Shown here piece by piece: positions 1 to 7,801 of a stretch of 36,169 bases of DNA. The DNA comes from Roseofilum reptotaenium CS-1145 (GTDB taxonomy: Bacteria; Cyanobacteriota; Cyanobacteriia; Cyanobacteriales; Desertifilaceae), in assembly GCF_028330985.1 (NCBI RefSeq), contig NZ_JAQMUE010000089.1, positions 1 through 36,169 of the forward strand. Reading direction: 5' to 3'. Below the pieces are notes generated by a model. It saw nothing but the letters and a program-made list of their open reading frames with translations, searched no databases and had not been told where the DNA came from. Position 1 is the stretch's first letter. The number at the start of each line of letters is the position of its first letter. The position numbers and the translations under genes are program-made.

Positions 1-187
1 GGTTATGGCCTCTGGTGGATGAACCGATTGCCAACCGTTCCTTTGAGAATCTCGATGAACTCGAAGAGGTTTTATACCAACGTTGCCGAAAGTTACTGAC
101 CCAGAGGGCATTGATTCGAGACTTGACCCGTTTTCATTGGTAGCGTGAAATCGCGGCTATACTTTGATTGATTCTCCGGACTTGATA
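1..187 (+). mobile_element. Right end of an IS630-type element (partial)
   Basis: This covers the transposase tail plus about 44 bases after its stop. The inferred outer edge is the TA at 186-187, because an nSTAND reading frame resumes at 188-189 on the minus strand. IS630 elements insert at TA, so the position fits, but the left end and the partner inverted repeat lie outside the window. The boundary is inferred from where the neighbouring coding sequence breaks off. Confidence 0.45.
3..143 (+). CDS. IS630-type transposase, C-terminal end (partial)
   Basis: The window opens inside a plus-strand frame with no start in view. It reads 46 residues, beginning LWPLVDEPIANRSF and closing LTRFHW before TAG. 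The pattern of W-P-L near the start, N-R, an E-rich helix and a terminal F-H-W resembles the C-terminus of IS630-family (Tc1/mariner-like) DDE transposases, which cut and paste DNA at TA dinucleotides. None of the catalytic acidic residues is inside the window, so activity cannot be judged. The element ends shortly after the stop and abuts a fragment of an nSTAND gene on the opposite strand. The family call rests on my recognition of the C-terminal pattern alone. Confidence 0.6.
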   Translation, partial: LWPLVDEPIANRSFENLDELEEVLYQRCRKLLTQRALIRDLTRFHW

Positions 188-188
188 T

Positions 189-438
189 CACATCATCTAA
201 AATGCGCTCGACTAACCCCGCTTCAAACCCCACCCCCAAGCCCTCCGCAGGCTTCACAATCACATCCGTCAACTCCTCCCGATTCATCGGTCCCAACTTG
301 TAATCCTTGCGGTTCAATACATCGGCAAACGGTCGATAGGACAGGGCATTCCCCAGAAAATCCGCCCGCATTGTCATCACCACCCGACCCGGTAAATCCG
401 CAATCAGGGCATCTAAAAATTGGTGGCGTATCTCCACA
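189..438 (-). pseudogene. nSTAND1-type NTPase fragment (WD40-repeat protein remnant)
   Basis: About 82 residues read on the minus strand from VEIRHQFLDALIADL through VVMTMRADFLGNALSYRPFA to LGPMNREELTDVI and ending VERILDDV. This matches the middle of the nSTAND1 NTPase domain found in large cyanobacterial WD40-repeat proteins. The T-x-R-A-D-F-L-G strand and the L-x-P-M-x-R-E-E-L segment are the strongest signs. These are STAND ATPases thought to act in signalling or defence. Walker A is absent. Homology stops abruptly at both sides: an IS630-type end replaces the downstream part and a broken IS5-type transposase replaces the upstream part. The missing N-terminal part is not found just beyond the IS5 remnant, so there was deletion or rearrangement as well as insertion. 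Confidence 0.65.
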
Positions 439-834
439 GAAATTGCGAGCCGTTTTATCATAGCGTGTCGCGATCTCCCTGTATTGCTTGAATTTTTGGA
501 ATAAATTTTCAATTAGATGCCGCCACTTGTACATTTCTTGATCATATTGTCTCTGTTGTGTGCGGTTACTTTTTGGAGAAATCACAGCCAAGCAATCCGC
601 CCCTTTGAGGCGGTCAAGAACACGTTGTGCCGCATCATAGGTTTTATCAGCAAGTAGCGCACTCATCTGATCGATGCACTCCAATAGCACGTCAGCCCCT
701 TGTAAGTCGTGGACTTGGCCTGGGGTAAGATGAAATCCTGTGGGATTGCCCAGGGCATCGCAAGTGGCATGAATCTTTGTCGATAGTCCTCCTTTACTAC
801 GGCCTATTACCTGGGTTTCACCCGTCTCATCAGG

Positions 835-842
835 TTTTTTTT
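835..842 (-). other. A8 run at the transposase frame change
   Basis: On the minus strand a run of eight adenines follows D-S-T-G-A. Upstream the frame closes K-K-T-stop, while the second frame continues K-K-P-D-E-T-G-E-T-Q. Two-ORF IS5 elements commonly make their transposase by slippage on such runs. The shift needed here is +1 (or -2), so an indel in the run is equally possible. Confidence 0.4.
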
Positions 843-889
843 GCACCAGTACTGTCTTGATGGGCACGCACAATAGTTGAATCAATGGC

Positions 890-932
890 AGCATATTCGT
901 TGTTAGCCTTTTCGGCTAACAACGAATATGCT
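890..932. repeat. Perfect 19-bp inverted repeat inside the transposase
   Basis: Bases 890-908 and 914-932 are exact reverse complements around a 5-nt loop (ttttc on the plus strand). On the coding strand the second arm encodes the family-typical A-N-N-E-Y-A, while the first arm replaces the expected helix between S-E-K-G-V and A-E-K-A-N-N and brings a stop codon. It therefore looks like an inverted copy of native sequence. Confidence 0.85.
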
Positions 933-1159
933 TCAAAACGCCCTTTTCAGACCAACGGGTATGGTGGGTATGAATGACCCGAAAATCGCCAAAATGCAAG
1001 GCGTAAATCGCGCCAGGGAACTCCCGTACGATAACGATATAACACAGCTTCAACAAATAATCGATTGTCTTTGGCTGTAGCGCCTGGGTCTCCCTTTTGA
1101 CTGGCTAAGAGGTGTTCGATCCTTTTCCACTGGTAGTCTCGCAAGCTATAGCGTTTCAT

Positions 1160-1395
1160 CTGCTGCCCACATCTATGTTATTACTTGATCAATATCCCTT
1201 ACCCTATCAATCTACTTTTGTCAAAAAAATTGATTGATGACACGCCCTGGTATTATAACTGAGCTATAGAGGCGCGATCGGGTCTGCAATGCGGAGCGTT
1301 GTCGCGATCCCCCAGACTACTGAGTAGCCAGAAGATCAGGTTTAGCCAAAATTCTTAATTCGCCTTGGTTGGAGATAATCTTAACTTACTGGCTG
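1160..1395. other. Spacer, no gene seen
   Basis: This holds the upstream end of the IS5 remnant (to about 1249) and then some 145 bases with no convincing reading frame. No continuation of the nSTAND gene was found here on the minus strand. A near-HIP1 site occurs around 1273. Confidence 0.5.
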
Positions 1396-1881
1396 CTATA
1401 AATAACGGCTGGCTAATTGCATTAAATCCGCAATATCGATATCTCCATCACCATCCGCATCGAGTAACCGGCTCAAAACGGGATTTTTTTCCGCTTGATT
1501 GGCTCCCATTTGCACCACTTTTAGGACTAAGGGGACAGCCGTCGGTAAAGCCGATTCAATGGTACTCGCTGGTAAACCGGTTTTCTCGGCAGCCACTTGG
1601 ACTAAATTTTGCAGTTGGGGTACGCTAAAGAGCGCTTGTACCGCTAGGGGATTGGCGGCCAGTCCGCTATACTGATCAAGGAGATTTTGGGCTTGGTCTT
1701 CTCCTTGTTCTTGCAGAGCCGATCGCGAAAAGCCTGCCACCACAGAAAGCAGCGATCGCATTTGCCCTTCATCTGCACCCGTATCATTGGATAATTGCTG
1801 CACGGTATTCACCAGTCCACCGATCTGCCCTAAACCCCCCTGCTCGTTCACTGCACCCAGAATCTGATTAAACCATCCCAT
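1396..1881 (-). CDS. DUF937 (YidB-like) protein with EF-hand-like C-terminus
   Basis: This is a 161-residue protein of the DUF937 family, whose function is unknown. The N-terminal half is rich in G, Q and L (MGWFNQILGAVNEQGGLGQI), as usual for the family, with helices around L-S-V-V-A-G-F and L-P-T-A-V-P-L-V-L-K. The last 20 residues contain D-A-D-G-D-G-D-I-D-I-A-D (about residues 141-152), a typical calcium-binding loop of EF-hand or dockerin type. No signal peptide or membrane segment is seen, so it is probably cytoplasmic. The ATG is supported by a strong Shine-Dalgarno sequence 8 bases upstream. It stands alone, divergent from the GTPase gene. Confidence 0.8.
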   Translation of the reverse strand: MGWFNQILGAVNEQGGLGQIGGLVNTVQQLSNDTGADEGQMRSLLSVVAGFSRSALQEQGEDQAQNLLDQYSGLAANPLAVQALFSVPQLQNLVQVAAEKTGLPASTIESALPTAVPLVLKVVQMGANQAEKNPVLSRLLDADGDGDIDIADLMQLASRYL

Positions 1882-1889
1882 AATCTTTT

Positions 1890-1895
1890 CCTCCT
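1890..1895 (-). promoter_or_regulatory. Shine-Dalgarno site of the DUF937 gene
   Basis: The minus strand reads AGGAGG, ending 8 bases before the ATG at 1881. This is the full consensus and fixes the start. Few other genes in the window have so strong a site. Confidence 0.75.
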
Positions 1896-1992
1896 AAACT
1901 TGCTACCCTAGAGGGTGTTCCCTTACCCTACCAAGGAACAGGGAAGTAATACCATGTTCTAAATTCTATTCTGCTTAACCAGGGGTGAACTG

Positions 1993-2024
1993 TTCCCCCA
2001 TTTCCCCATTCCCCCATTTCCCCA
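1993..2024. repeat. Two 16-bp direct repeats touching the GTPase start
   Basis: The unit TTCCCCCATTTCCCCA occurs exactly twice, at 1993-2008 and 2009-2024, immediately before the ATG at 2025. The tract contains no G, so no ribosome-binding purine stretch lies in the 32 bases before the start. Confidence 0.85.
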
Positions 2025-3689
2025 ATGCCCCTGCCTCGCCTCCTGATTCTTATTGTCGGTATTACGCTGGTTTTAGGGCTAATGCTGTGGTTCATTGATG
2101 CCCTGCGCTGGTTTTACCTACAAATTTCCTATACGTCCCCGCTCTTGGGAACAGTGGTTTTATTATTAATCGTTGCCCTCTTGGGGGTATTACTCGCTGG
2201 TGTCATCTATTATGCCTGGATGTTTCAAGGGGGAAAAACCTCTAAAAGCGGCAGTCAAAGGGTGGTGAAGGTTCCCACAGAAAAAAAAGAGGCAGCCGCC
2301 GAAACCCTGAAAGCAGTGCGCCAACAGATGGATAAGATTCAGGATCGGGTGGCACGGGAAGCCTTGTTAGAGCGATCGCGGCAAATTGAATCGAATCTCC
2401 AAGGTCGGAATGTGCGCGTCGTCGTCTTTGGCACAGGTTCATCGGGTAAAACTTCGGTGATTAATGGTTTATTGGGACAAATGGTGGGTCAAGTGCAGCC
2501 GACGATCGGAACGACTCAGGAGGGGCAAACCTATCATTTACCTTTAAGAGGATTAAACCGGGAAATCCTGATTACTGATACCCCTGGTATTCTGGAGATT
2601 GGAGAAGAAGGCAGCGATCGCGCCCAAATTGCTCGCCAGTTAGCGACTCAAGCCGATTTACTGCTATTTGTCGTCGATAATGATTTGCGTCAATCAGAAT
2701 ACCAACCCCTGCAAGCCTTAGCCCAAATTGGTAAGCGCTCTTTATTGGTGTTCAATAAGACTGATTTATATACAGATGAAGACCGGGAGCGGATTCTCAG
2801 CCGCTTACAACAACGGGTACAGGGGCTGATGAGCAGTAGTGACGTGTTGGCGATCGCCGCTAATCCCCAAGCCGCCGTTTTACCCTCCGGCGATTTAGTC
2901 GTTCCAGACCTTGTGATTTTCCCCCTAATCCGCCGCCTAGCCGCCGTTCTCAGAGCTGAGGGTGAAGATTTGGTTGCCGATAACATTTTGATGCAAGCCA
3001 GCGCCCTAGGCGATGATGCCCGGCGGATTCTGGATACCCAGCGCAAGCGCCAAGCCGATAAGACAGTGGAACAGTTCCAATGGATCGGTGCCGGAGCGAT
3101 CGCCGTAACCCCCCTACCCGTGGTCGATTTATTAGCCACAGCAGCCGTCAATGCTCAAATGGTGGTCGAATTAGGGCGGATTTATGGCTGCGAATTAAAC
3201 ATGGAACGGGGACGAGAATTAGCCCTCTCATTAGCCAAAACCCTCACCAGTTTAGGGATCGTGGAGGGCGCGTTAAAATTAGTGACCACTGCTCTACAAT
3301 TAAATGTCGCCACCTTCATTATCGGTAAAGCTATTCAAGGAGTCACCGCCGCCTATTTAACTCGCATTGCCGGTAAAAGCTTTATCGAATATTTCCGCCA
3401 AGATCAAGATTGGGGAGACGGGGGAATTACAGAAGTTGTGCAACGTCAATTCAAACTGAACAAACGGGATGAATTTGTCAAAGCCTTCATTCAAGATGCG
3501 ATCGATCGCGTCGTCCATCCCCTCACCCAAGCCACATCTGAACCGTCTGAAGAAAACGATTCTACAGCCCTATCCTCTTCTTGGACTCCCCCCATTTCAT
3601 CCCTCAAAGTTCCTGAACCCCTTCCCCCCAATCTTTCTCAGCAAGATGATTGGTCTGAAGACTCAGATCTAGAGATAGATGATTGGTAA
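2025..3689 (+). CDS. Membrane-anchored GTPase with DUF697 domain
   Basis: This 554-residue protein begins with two hydrophobic segments (about residues 5-25 and 37-68), followed by a charged helical linker (about 85-125). The GTPase domain has G1 G-T-G-S-S-G-K-T-S near residue 136, a G2-like T-I-G-T-T, G3 D-T-P-G near 185 and G4 N-K-T-D near 244. A DUF697 region follows (about 345-470; I-A-V-T-P-L-P-V-V-D-L-L). The tail is acidic, proline- and serine-rich and ends EDSDLEIDDW. Related cyanobacterial proteins are annotated as YcjF/Era-like GTPases of unknown target; binding and hydrolysing GTP at the membrane is the inferred role. The start is uncertain because two G-free repeats lie directly before it. 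It converges on the phytochrome gene with a 9-base gap. Confidence 0.85.
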   Translation: MPLPRLLILIVGITLVLGLMLWFIDALRWFYLQISYTSPLLGTVVLLLIVALLGVLLAGVIYYAWMFQGGKTSKSGSQRVVKVPTEKKEAAAETLKAVRQQMDKIQDRVAREALLERSRQIESNLQGRNVRVVVFGTGSSGKTSVINGLLGQMVGQVQPTIGTTQEGQTYHLPLRGLNREILITDTPGILEIGEEGSDRAQIARQLATQADLLLFVVDNDLRQSEYQPLQALAQIGKRSLLVFNKTDLYTDEDRERILSRLQQRVQGLMSSSDVLAIAANPQAAVLPSGDLVVPDLVIFPLIRRLAAVLRAEGEDLVADNILMQASALGDDARRILDTQRKRQADKTVEQFQWIGAGAIAVTPLPVVDLLATAAVNAQMVVELGRIYGCELNMERGRELALSLAKTLTSLGIVEGALKLVTTALQLNVATFIIGKAIQGVTAAYLTRIAGKSFIEYFRQDQDWGDGGITEVVQRQFKLNKRDEFVKAFIQDAIDRVVHPLTQATSEPSEENDSTALSSSWTPPISSLKVPEPLPPNLSQQDDWSEDSDLEIDDW

Positions 3690-3693
3690 AACC

Positions 3694-3721
3694 AATTATT
3701 AATTATTAATTGTTAATTGTT
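3694..3721. repeat. STRR-type heptamer repeat, four copies
   Basis: Four heptamers in tandem: AATTATT twice, then AATTGTT twice. The minus-strand reading supplies the last codons and the stop of the phytochrome gene (T-I-N-N-stop). Heptamer repeats of this kind are well known in filamentous cyanobacteria. Confidence 0.85.
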
Positions 3722-6212
3722 CTACCGGGATTTTAATCTGGAACGTTGTCCCCTTTCCCACCGTAGACTCAAAGGTTAACTTTCCTTTATGCCTCTCCAC
3801 CACAATCTGGTAACTAATTGCTAATCCGATTCCGGTTCCCTTACCTATAGGTTTAGTCGTAAAAAACGGATCAAACAATTGAGAGTGTAGATCTTCCGAA
3901 ATACCTAATGCATTATCTTCAATCTCAATCATCACCCAATCTTTACCTGTATCTTCAGGAGCATACAGGGAAGTCGAAATATTAATTTGGTTAGGATTAG
4001 CCTCTAACGCCTCATAACTCAAATTCTGTTTTACATTGGCTTCCTCTAATGCATCAATAGCATTCGCAATTAAATTCATAAATACCTGATTTAACTGACT
4101 GGGATAGCATTCGAGTAAAGGCAGAGTGCTATAATTTTTCAGAACTTTAATTTCTGGGCGATGGGATTTAGATTTAAGCCGATTATTTAGGATCAACAAC
4201 GTGCTATCAATTCCTTCATGGATATCTACCGCTTTCACTTCACTCTCATCAAGACGGGAGAAATTGCGTAATGAGCGTACAATACCCCGAATGCGATCGG
4301 CTCCAATGTGCATTGACTTCAGTAATTTAGGTAAATCTTCAACTAAAAATTCTAAATCCACTGCTTCACATTCTTCCTCTAGCTCTTCCGGGGGCGCAGG
4401 ATAAAACTCCTGATAAAGCTCAAGAACCGAGAGTAAATCTTGGATATAATTATCCGCATGGGAAAGATTACCATAAATGAAATTGACCGGATTATTAATC
4501 TCATGGGCAATTCCAGCGACCAATTGCCCTAAACTGGACATTTTCTCATTTTGGATTAAGTGGGTTTGAGCCTGTTTCAGTTCCTGAAGTGTTTGTTCAA
4601 GTTGCATAGCTCTTTCTTTTTCTCTGGCCTCTGATATTTTCAATGCTTCATTGACTTTGGCAAGTTCATCCGCTTTTTTCAAGACGATTTTGATGATGGA
4701 CTTTTGCAGACTTAAGGCTGCATCTATCTCACATTTTTTCCACGCAGAAGATTGCAAGTTCACCGTCTCTTTCCATAATTCAAAAGATTGTCTAGGACAA
4801 AGAAAAACATTGTTTTTGCTATTTTTCAAGGAATCCTGTGGGTTACCTGCCCAATTAACGGTCTGCAACATTTCTGGGCGAAACCAAATTAAATATTTAT
4901 CTTTAGTGGCTGTAATTTTAATCGCTAAGATCCCACTCGCTACATCTTTATAGGCTGTGGATTGAGGATCGATATCAGCCAAACAAGCGGTATGGAAAAA
5001 ACGGGAATCTCCCATATAGAAACCGAGATTTCGTATTAGTTTTTGCACATAGGTGTTGTCGGGAGTTTCTCCAATCAAAATCAAGCGATCGTCTAAACCC
5101 ACTGCTACCCCTGTTGCTCCTACCAAATCTAAGATATTTTGTTGATTTGTAACCAATCCATCCACATAATTTTCGGCATTAGACATCGATTCTAATAAAC
5201 AGGATTGGACATCTTTGAGATCGAGCTTGTATTCATAATCGCCATCATGTTCTTTATGTCCCAATTCCAAAGATAAAGACTGGGCTAAAAACTCACAAGT
5301 AAATCGTTGTTCATAAGATATAGAAATGGGGGAATCATAATGATGGCAGGCAATCAATCCCCAAAGTTGTTGATCTTTAATTAAAGAAATCGTCATTGAG
5401 GAACGCACACCCATATTTTTTAAATATTGCAGATGGCAATTGGATACACTCCTTAAATATGCTCCTTTAAAATCCGGTTTGTTCCGAGTTAAAAGACTGA
5501 TATCAGGAATCATTTTTACCGCATCTGTACGAGTATCAAAAATGATTCTCAATCGATCTTTGAGGAATGAATTTCTAACCGGTTCAGGAATATCAATATC
5601 GGGATAATGTAAACCTAAATAGGACTCTAGATCTTCCCGTTTAGATTCAGCAATCACACTACCATGATGATCTTCATGAAACTTATAAAGCATTACTCGG
5701 TCAAAACTCGTGATTCTACGAATAGTTTTAGCCGCGACTTCACAGACTGCTTCCAAAGTTTGAGCTGTATTCAGTTTGATAGCACATTCTTTAGTCAGAT
5801 GATAAAAACTGAGGGACTGATTTAAAGCTTGATCGCTGCTTTTTTCTAATTCTAGAATTAGGCAACTATCTTGATGATGAATCATGCTACTAAACCCAGT
5901 CTCTCCAATGCTCTTAATTTTAAGTTGAAGTGGATTATTAGACTCAACACTTAGATATGCTAAATGATTTTGAAGCAGGTTTAGTTGGGAGGAGTCCAAT
6001 AATACGGACAAAGGTTGATTGAGGAGAGATTCTGGAGCATAACCTAAAAAAGATTCAGTGTTTTCACTGACTTGTATGATCGTCAAGTCTGGCTCGCTTA
6101 AGACTAATAATACACCATGAGATTGAATGGATGTAGGGAAATAAACGGATTCTTCTTGAGCGATCGTCCAGTGTCGAGAGGGACGCAAGCTAATATTGAA
6201 TGGGGTCTTCAT
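3699..6212 (-). CDS. Cph1-type phytochrome sensor histidine kinase
   Basis: This 837-residue red/far-red photoreceptor kinase has a PAS domain (about 15-120), GAF (about 145-325), PHY (about 340-520), a coiled-coil linker and a histidine kinase core (about 555-837). The chromophore site reads L-R-S-V-S-N-C-H-L-Q-Y-L-K-N-M-G-V, with Cys at residue 259. The N-terminal Cys of biliverdin-binding bacteriophytochromes is absent, pointing to phycocyanobilin on the GAF Cys. The GAF D-I-P motif and the PHY tongue motif P-R-Q-S-F are present. The kinase has H570 in G-I-A-H-E-I-N-N-P, an N-box Q-V-F-M-N-L-I-A-N-A-I-D and a G2 box G-K-G-T-G-I-G-L-A. The G1 box is D-N-A-L-G-I, with Ala for the first usual Gly. 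No response regulator gene is adjacent. The last codons lie in a heptamer repeat. Confidence 0.92.
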   Translation of the reverse strand: MKTPFNISLRPSRHWTIAQEESVYFPTSIQSHGVLLVLSEPDLTIIQVSENTESFLGYAPESLLNQPLSVLLDSSQLNLLQNHLAYLSVESNNPLQLKIKSIGETGFSSMIHHQDSCLILELEKSSDQALNQSLSFYHLTKECAIKLNTAQTLEAVCEVAAKTIRRITSFDRVMLYKFHEDHHGSVIAESKREDLESYLGLHYPDIDIPEPVRNSFLKDRLRIIFDTRTDAVKMIPDISLLTRNKPDFKGAYLRSVSNCHLQYLKNMGVRSSMTISLIKDQQLWGLIACHHYDSPISISYEQRFTCEFLAQSLSLELGHKEHDGDYEYKLDLKDVQSCLLESMSNAENYVDGLVTNQQNILDLVGATGVAVGLDDRLILIGETPDNTYVQKLIRNLGFYMGDSRFFHTACLADIDPQSTAYKDVASGILAIKITATKDKYLIWFRPEMLQTVNWAGNPQDSLKNSKNNVFLCPRQSFELWKETVNLQSSAWKKCEIDAALSLQKSIIKIVLKKADELAKVNEALKISEAREKERAMQLEQTLQELKQAQTHLIQNEKMSSLGQLVAGIAHEINNPVNFIYGNLSHADNYIQDLLSVLELYQEFYPAPPEELEEECEAVDLEFLVEDLPKLLKSMHIGADRIRGIVRSLRNFSRLDESEVKAVDIHEGIDSTLLILNNRLKSKSHRPEIKVLKNYSTLPLLECYPSQLNQVFMNLIANAIDALEEANVKQNLSYEALEANPNQINISTSLYAPEDTGKDWVMIEIEDNALGISEDLHSQLFDPFFTTKPIGKGTGIGLAISYQIVVERHKGKLTFESTVGKGTTFQIKIPVEQLTINN

Positions 6213-6648
6213 GGTTAACAGTCGAGGTAAAATAAGGTTGAAAGATGGGGTGGAATATGGAGATTAAGCGAGGTTCCCTGAGTGAAATTGGACAAATCTA
6301 GGGTAATATTGAAATTAATTTACAGTCCTTGAGTATTTTTTGCTGAGTGTAAAAAGACTAGCAATATACATGGATGTCATGGATATCATTGTAACACAAA
6401 AGAAATTACAGATGCTTTACCGTATTAGATGTTGACAAAACGTAAAATTCCAATAATTGAAGGCCAGAATGAAGTAGAAATAATGCTGGACACACTTAGA
6501 AAACGACTGTAGCTCAAGTCTTAAACTAAACTTCTCAAGTCGTAAAAGCATGGTGACCAGAAGGTGAATCTCGCGATCGCCGGTTTCAGTGTAGGATTAG
6601 GCGTTAAAGTAAGGTAGGCAAATCTAACAAACATGACGCGGGATTCAA
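6213..6648. other. 436-bp divergent spacer between phytochrome and galT
   Basis: No convincing gene is seen. It must carry the promoters of two divergent genes. A TTGACA hexamer lies at 6432-6437 on the plus strand with AT-rich sequence about 14-17 bases downstream, a possible galT-side promoter some 190 bases before the start. A near-HIP1 site lies near 6573. Confidence 0.4.
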
Positions 6649-7647
6649 GTGCAAGATATTGAAGGTAACCACATCCGACTCAATAAGGTCACCAGGGAAT
6701 GGGTCATCTATGCTCCCAAGAGAAAGCACCGTCCCCAAGATTGGCGACAAGCCTGCACTATCGCTCCTCCAATTCCTCTTCCTTGCCCCTTTTGTCCTGG
6801 AGGGACTCATGAGGAGGAACCCATTTTACTAGAACTGCCTAAAGCGAATGGTTCTGGGTGGCAAACCCGTGTTGTTGGCAATCGCTATCCGGCACTTTCG
6901 ACTCAAGGCAATACCCTGCGCGCTTCCCATGGGATTTATCTCACGATGCCAGGTTATGGTCGCCATGAGGTGATTATCGAAAGTCCAGATCATGATAAGG
7001 ATATTCCTACCATGGAGCGATCGGAAGTGGAGCTGATTATAGAAACCTATCATCACCGCTACATCGATCTAATGCGGGAACATGAGAGCATGATGGGGAT
7101 TATCTTCCGCAATCACGGGCAACGAGCAGGTGCGTCCCAATCCCATCCCCATTCCCAGATTATCATTACGAGCATTGTGCCTCAACAACGACGCTGGCGC
7201 GAGGAGGAAGCGCAACGATATTATGATGACTGGGGGCGGTGTTTGTACTGTGATATTCTCAAGTTTGAGTACAAGGAGCAGACGCGGATACTAGAGGAAA
7301 ATAATTCATTTTTGGCGTTTGTACCCTTTGCTGCTGAAGTGCCGTTTGAGATATCGATAGCCCCGAAACATCATGAGGCGGATTTTGGCAGTCTGACGGA
7401 TACAGAAAAAGCAGACTTTGCCGCTATCTTACAAAGTATTTTAACGCGGTTATCGGCAAAACTCAACGATCCAGACTATAACTACATCATTAATACCGCA
7501 GCTCGCTATAAGGCAGAAGAACCTCAAGTTCACTGGTATTGCCAAATTCGGCCCCGGTTAACCACTCCTGCCGGATTTGAAATTGCCTCTAGCGTGAGTA
7601 TTAATCCCTCTTTGCCGGAATGGGATGCTGAGTTTTTGCGACAATAG
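6649..7647 (+). CDS. galT: Galactose-1-phosphate uridylyltransferase
   Basis: This 332-residue protein of the GalT branch of the HIT superfamily exchanges UMP between UDP-glucose and galactose-1-phosphate in the Leloir pathway. The active-site region reads N-H-G-Q-R-A-G-A-S-Q-S-H-P-H-S-Q; the second His of H-P-H is the expected nucleotidylated residue, and Ser stands where many relatives have Gly. Zinc-type Cys pairs are seen at C-P-F-C (about residue 47) and C-L-Y-C (about residue 198). The second HIT-like half ends with V-H-W-Y. The start is GTG; an ATG at 6633 is out of frame. Some relatives act on ADP-glucose instead, so substrate identity is inferred. Length fits the family. Confidence 0.8.
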   Translation: MQDIEGNHIRLNKVTREWVIYAPKRKHRPQDWRQACTIAPPIPLPCPFCPGGTHEEEPILLELPKANGSGWQTRVVGNRYPALSTQGNTLRASHGIYLTMPGYGRHEVIIESPDHDKDIPTMERSEVELIIETYHHRYIDLMREHESMMGIIFRNHGQRAGASQSHPHSQIIITSIVPQQRRWREEEAQRYYDDWGRCLYCDILKFEYKEQTRILEENNSFLAFVPFAAEVPFEISIAPKHHEADFGSLTDTEKADFAAILQSILTRLSAKLNDPDYNYIINTAARYKAEEPQVHWYCQIRPRLTTPAGFEIASSVSINPSLPEWDAEFLRQ

Positions 7648-7801
7648 GGTGTTAAGCAGATGGGGACGAGGAAAGCGATTCGCTCAGACGAAAATTTGTC
7701 CAAATCTCCGAAGTGGTCAGACACGGAGAATTCCAACTTCAGCTTATTGTAGGACATAATATCGCCAATGCAGAATATTGAATTATTCCCTCGATCGCAG
7801 T

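Larger units (their letters stand above)
439..1159 (-). pseudogene. IS5-family transposase, disrupted
   Basis: The minus strand encodes an IS5-family DDE transposase in broken pieces. The N-terminal part starts at 1159 (MKRYSLRDYQWKRIEHLL; D-N-R-L-F-V-E-A-V-L-Y-R-Y-R; V-P-W-R-D-L). It slips frame around 990-1003, continues GDFRVIHT..RWSEKGVLK, then stops inside a perfect hairpin at 890-932. Sequence resumes as EKANNEYAAIDSTIVRAH, with the first catalytic Asp in A-I-D-S-T. It changes frame again at an A8 run and continues GRSKGGLSTKIHATCDALGNP, A-D-K-T-Y-D, and E-N-L-F-Q-K-F-K-Q-Y-R-E-I-A-T-R-Y-D-K-T-A-R-N-F. The last 10-15 residues of the family are missing, replaced by the nSTAND fragment. 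The A8 slip may be natural in two-ORF IS5 (IS427-like) elements; the other lesions make it non-functional. Confidence 0.8.
439..1249 (-). mobile_element. IS5-type insertion sequence remnant
   Basis: The element spans the broken transposase and its upstream flank. A likely terminal sequence, reading GGGCGTGTCATCAATC on the minus strand, lies near 1234-1249, about 80 bases before the transposase start. The other end is gone: coding similarity breaks off at 439 and no matching inverted terminal repeat was seen there. The outer boundary is a visual estimate. Confidence 0.5.

Noticed and set aside
164-463. Plus-strand 99-codon frame over the nSTAND fragment
   Set aside because: It is the proline- and serine-rich antisense shadow of the minus-strand fragment, with no family resemblance.
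6432-6460. TTGACA with downstream AT-rich sequence as the galT promoter
   Set aside because: The -10 match is poor at the standard 17-base spacing, so it is mentioned only within the spacer entry.
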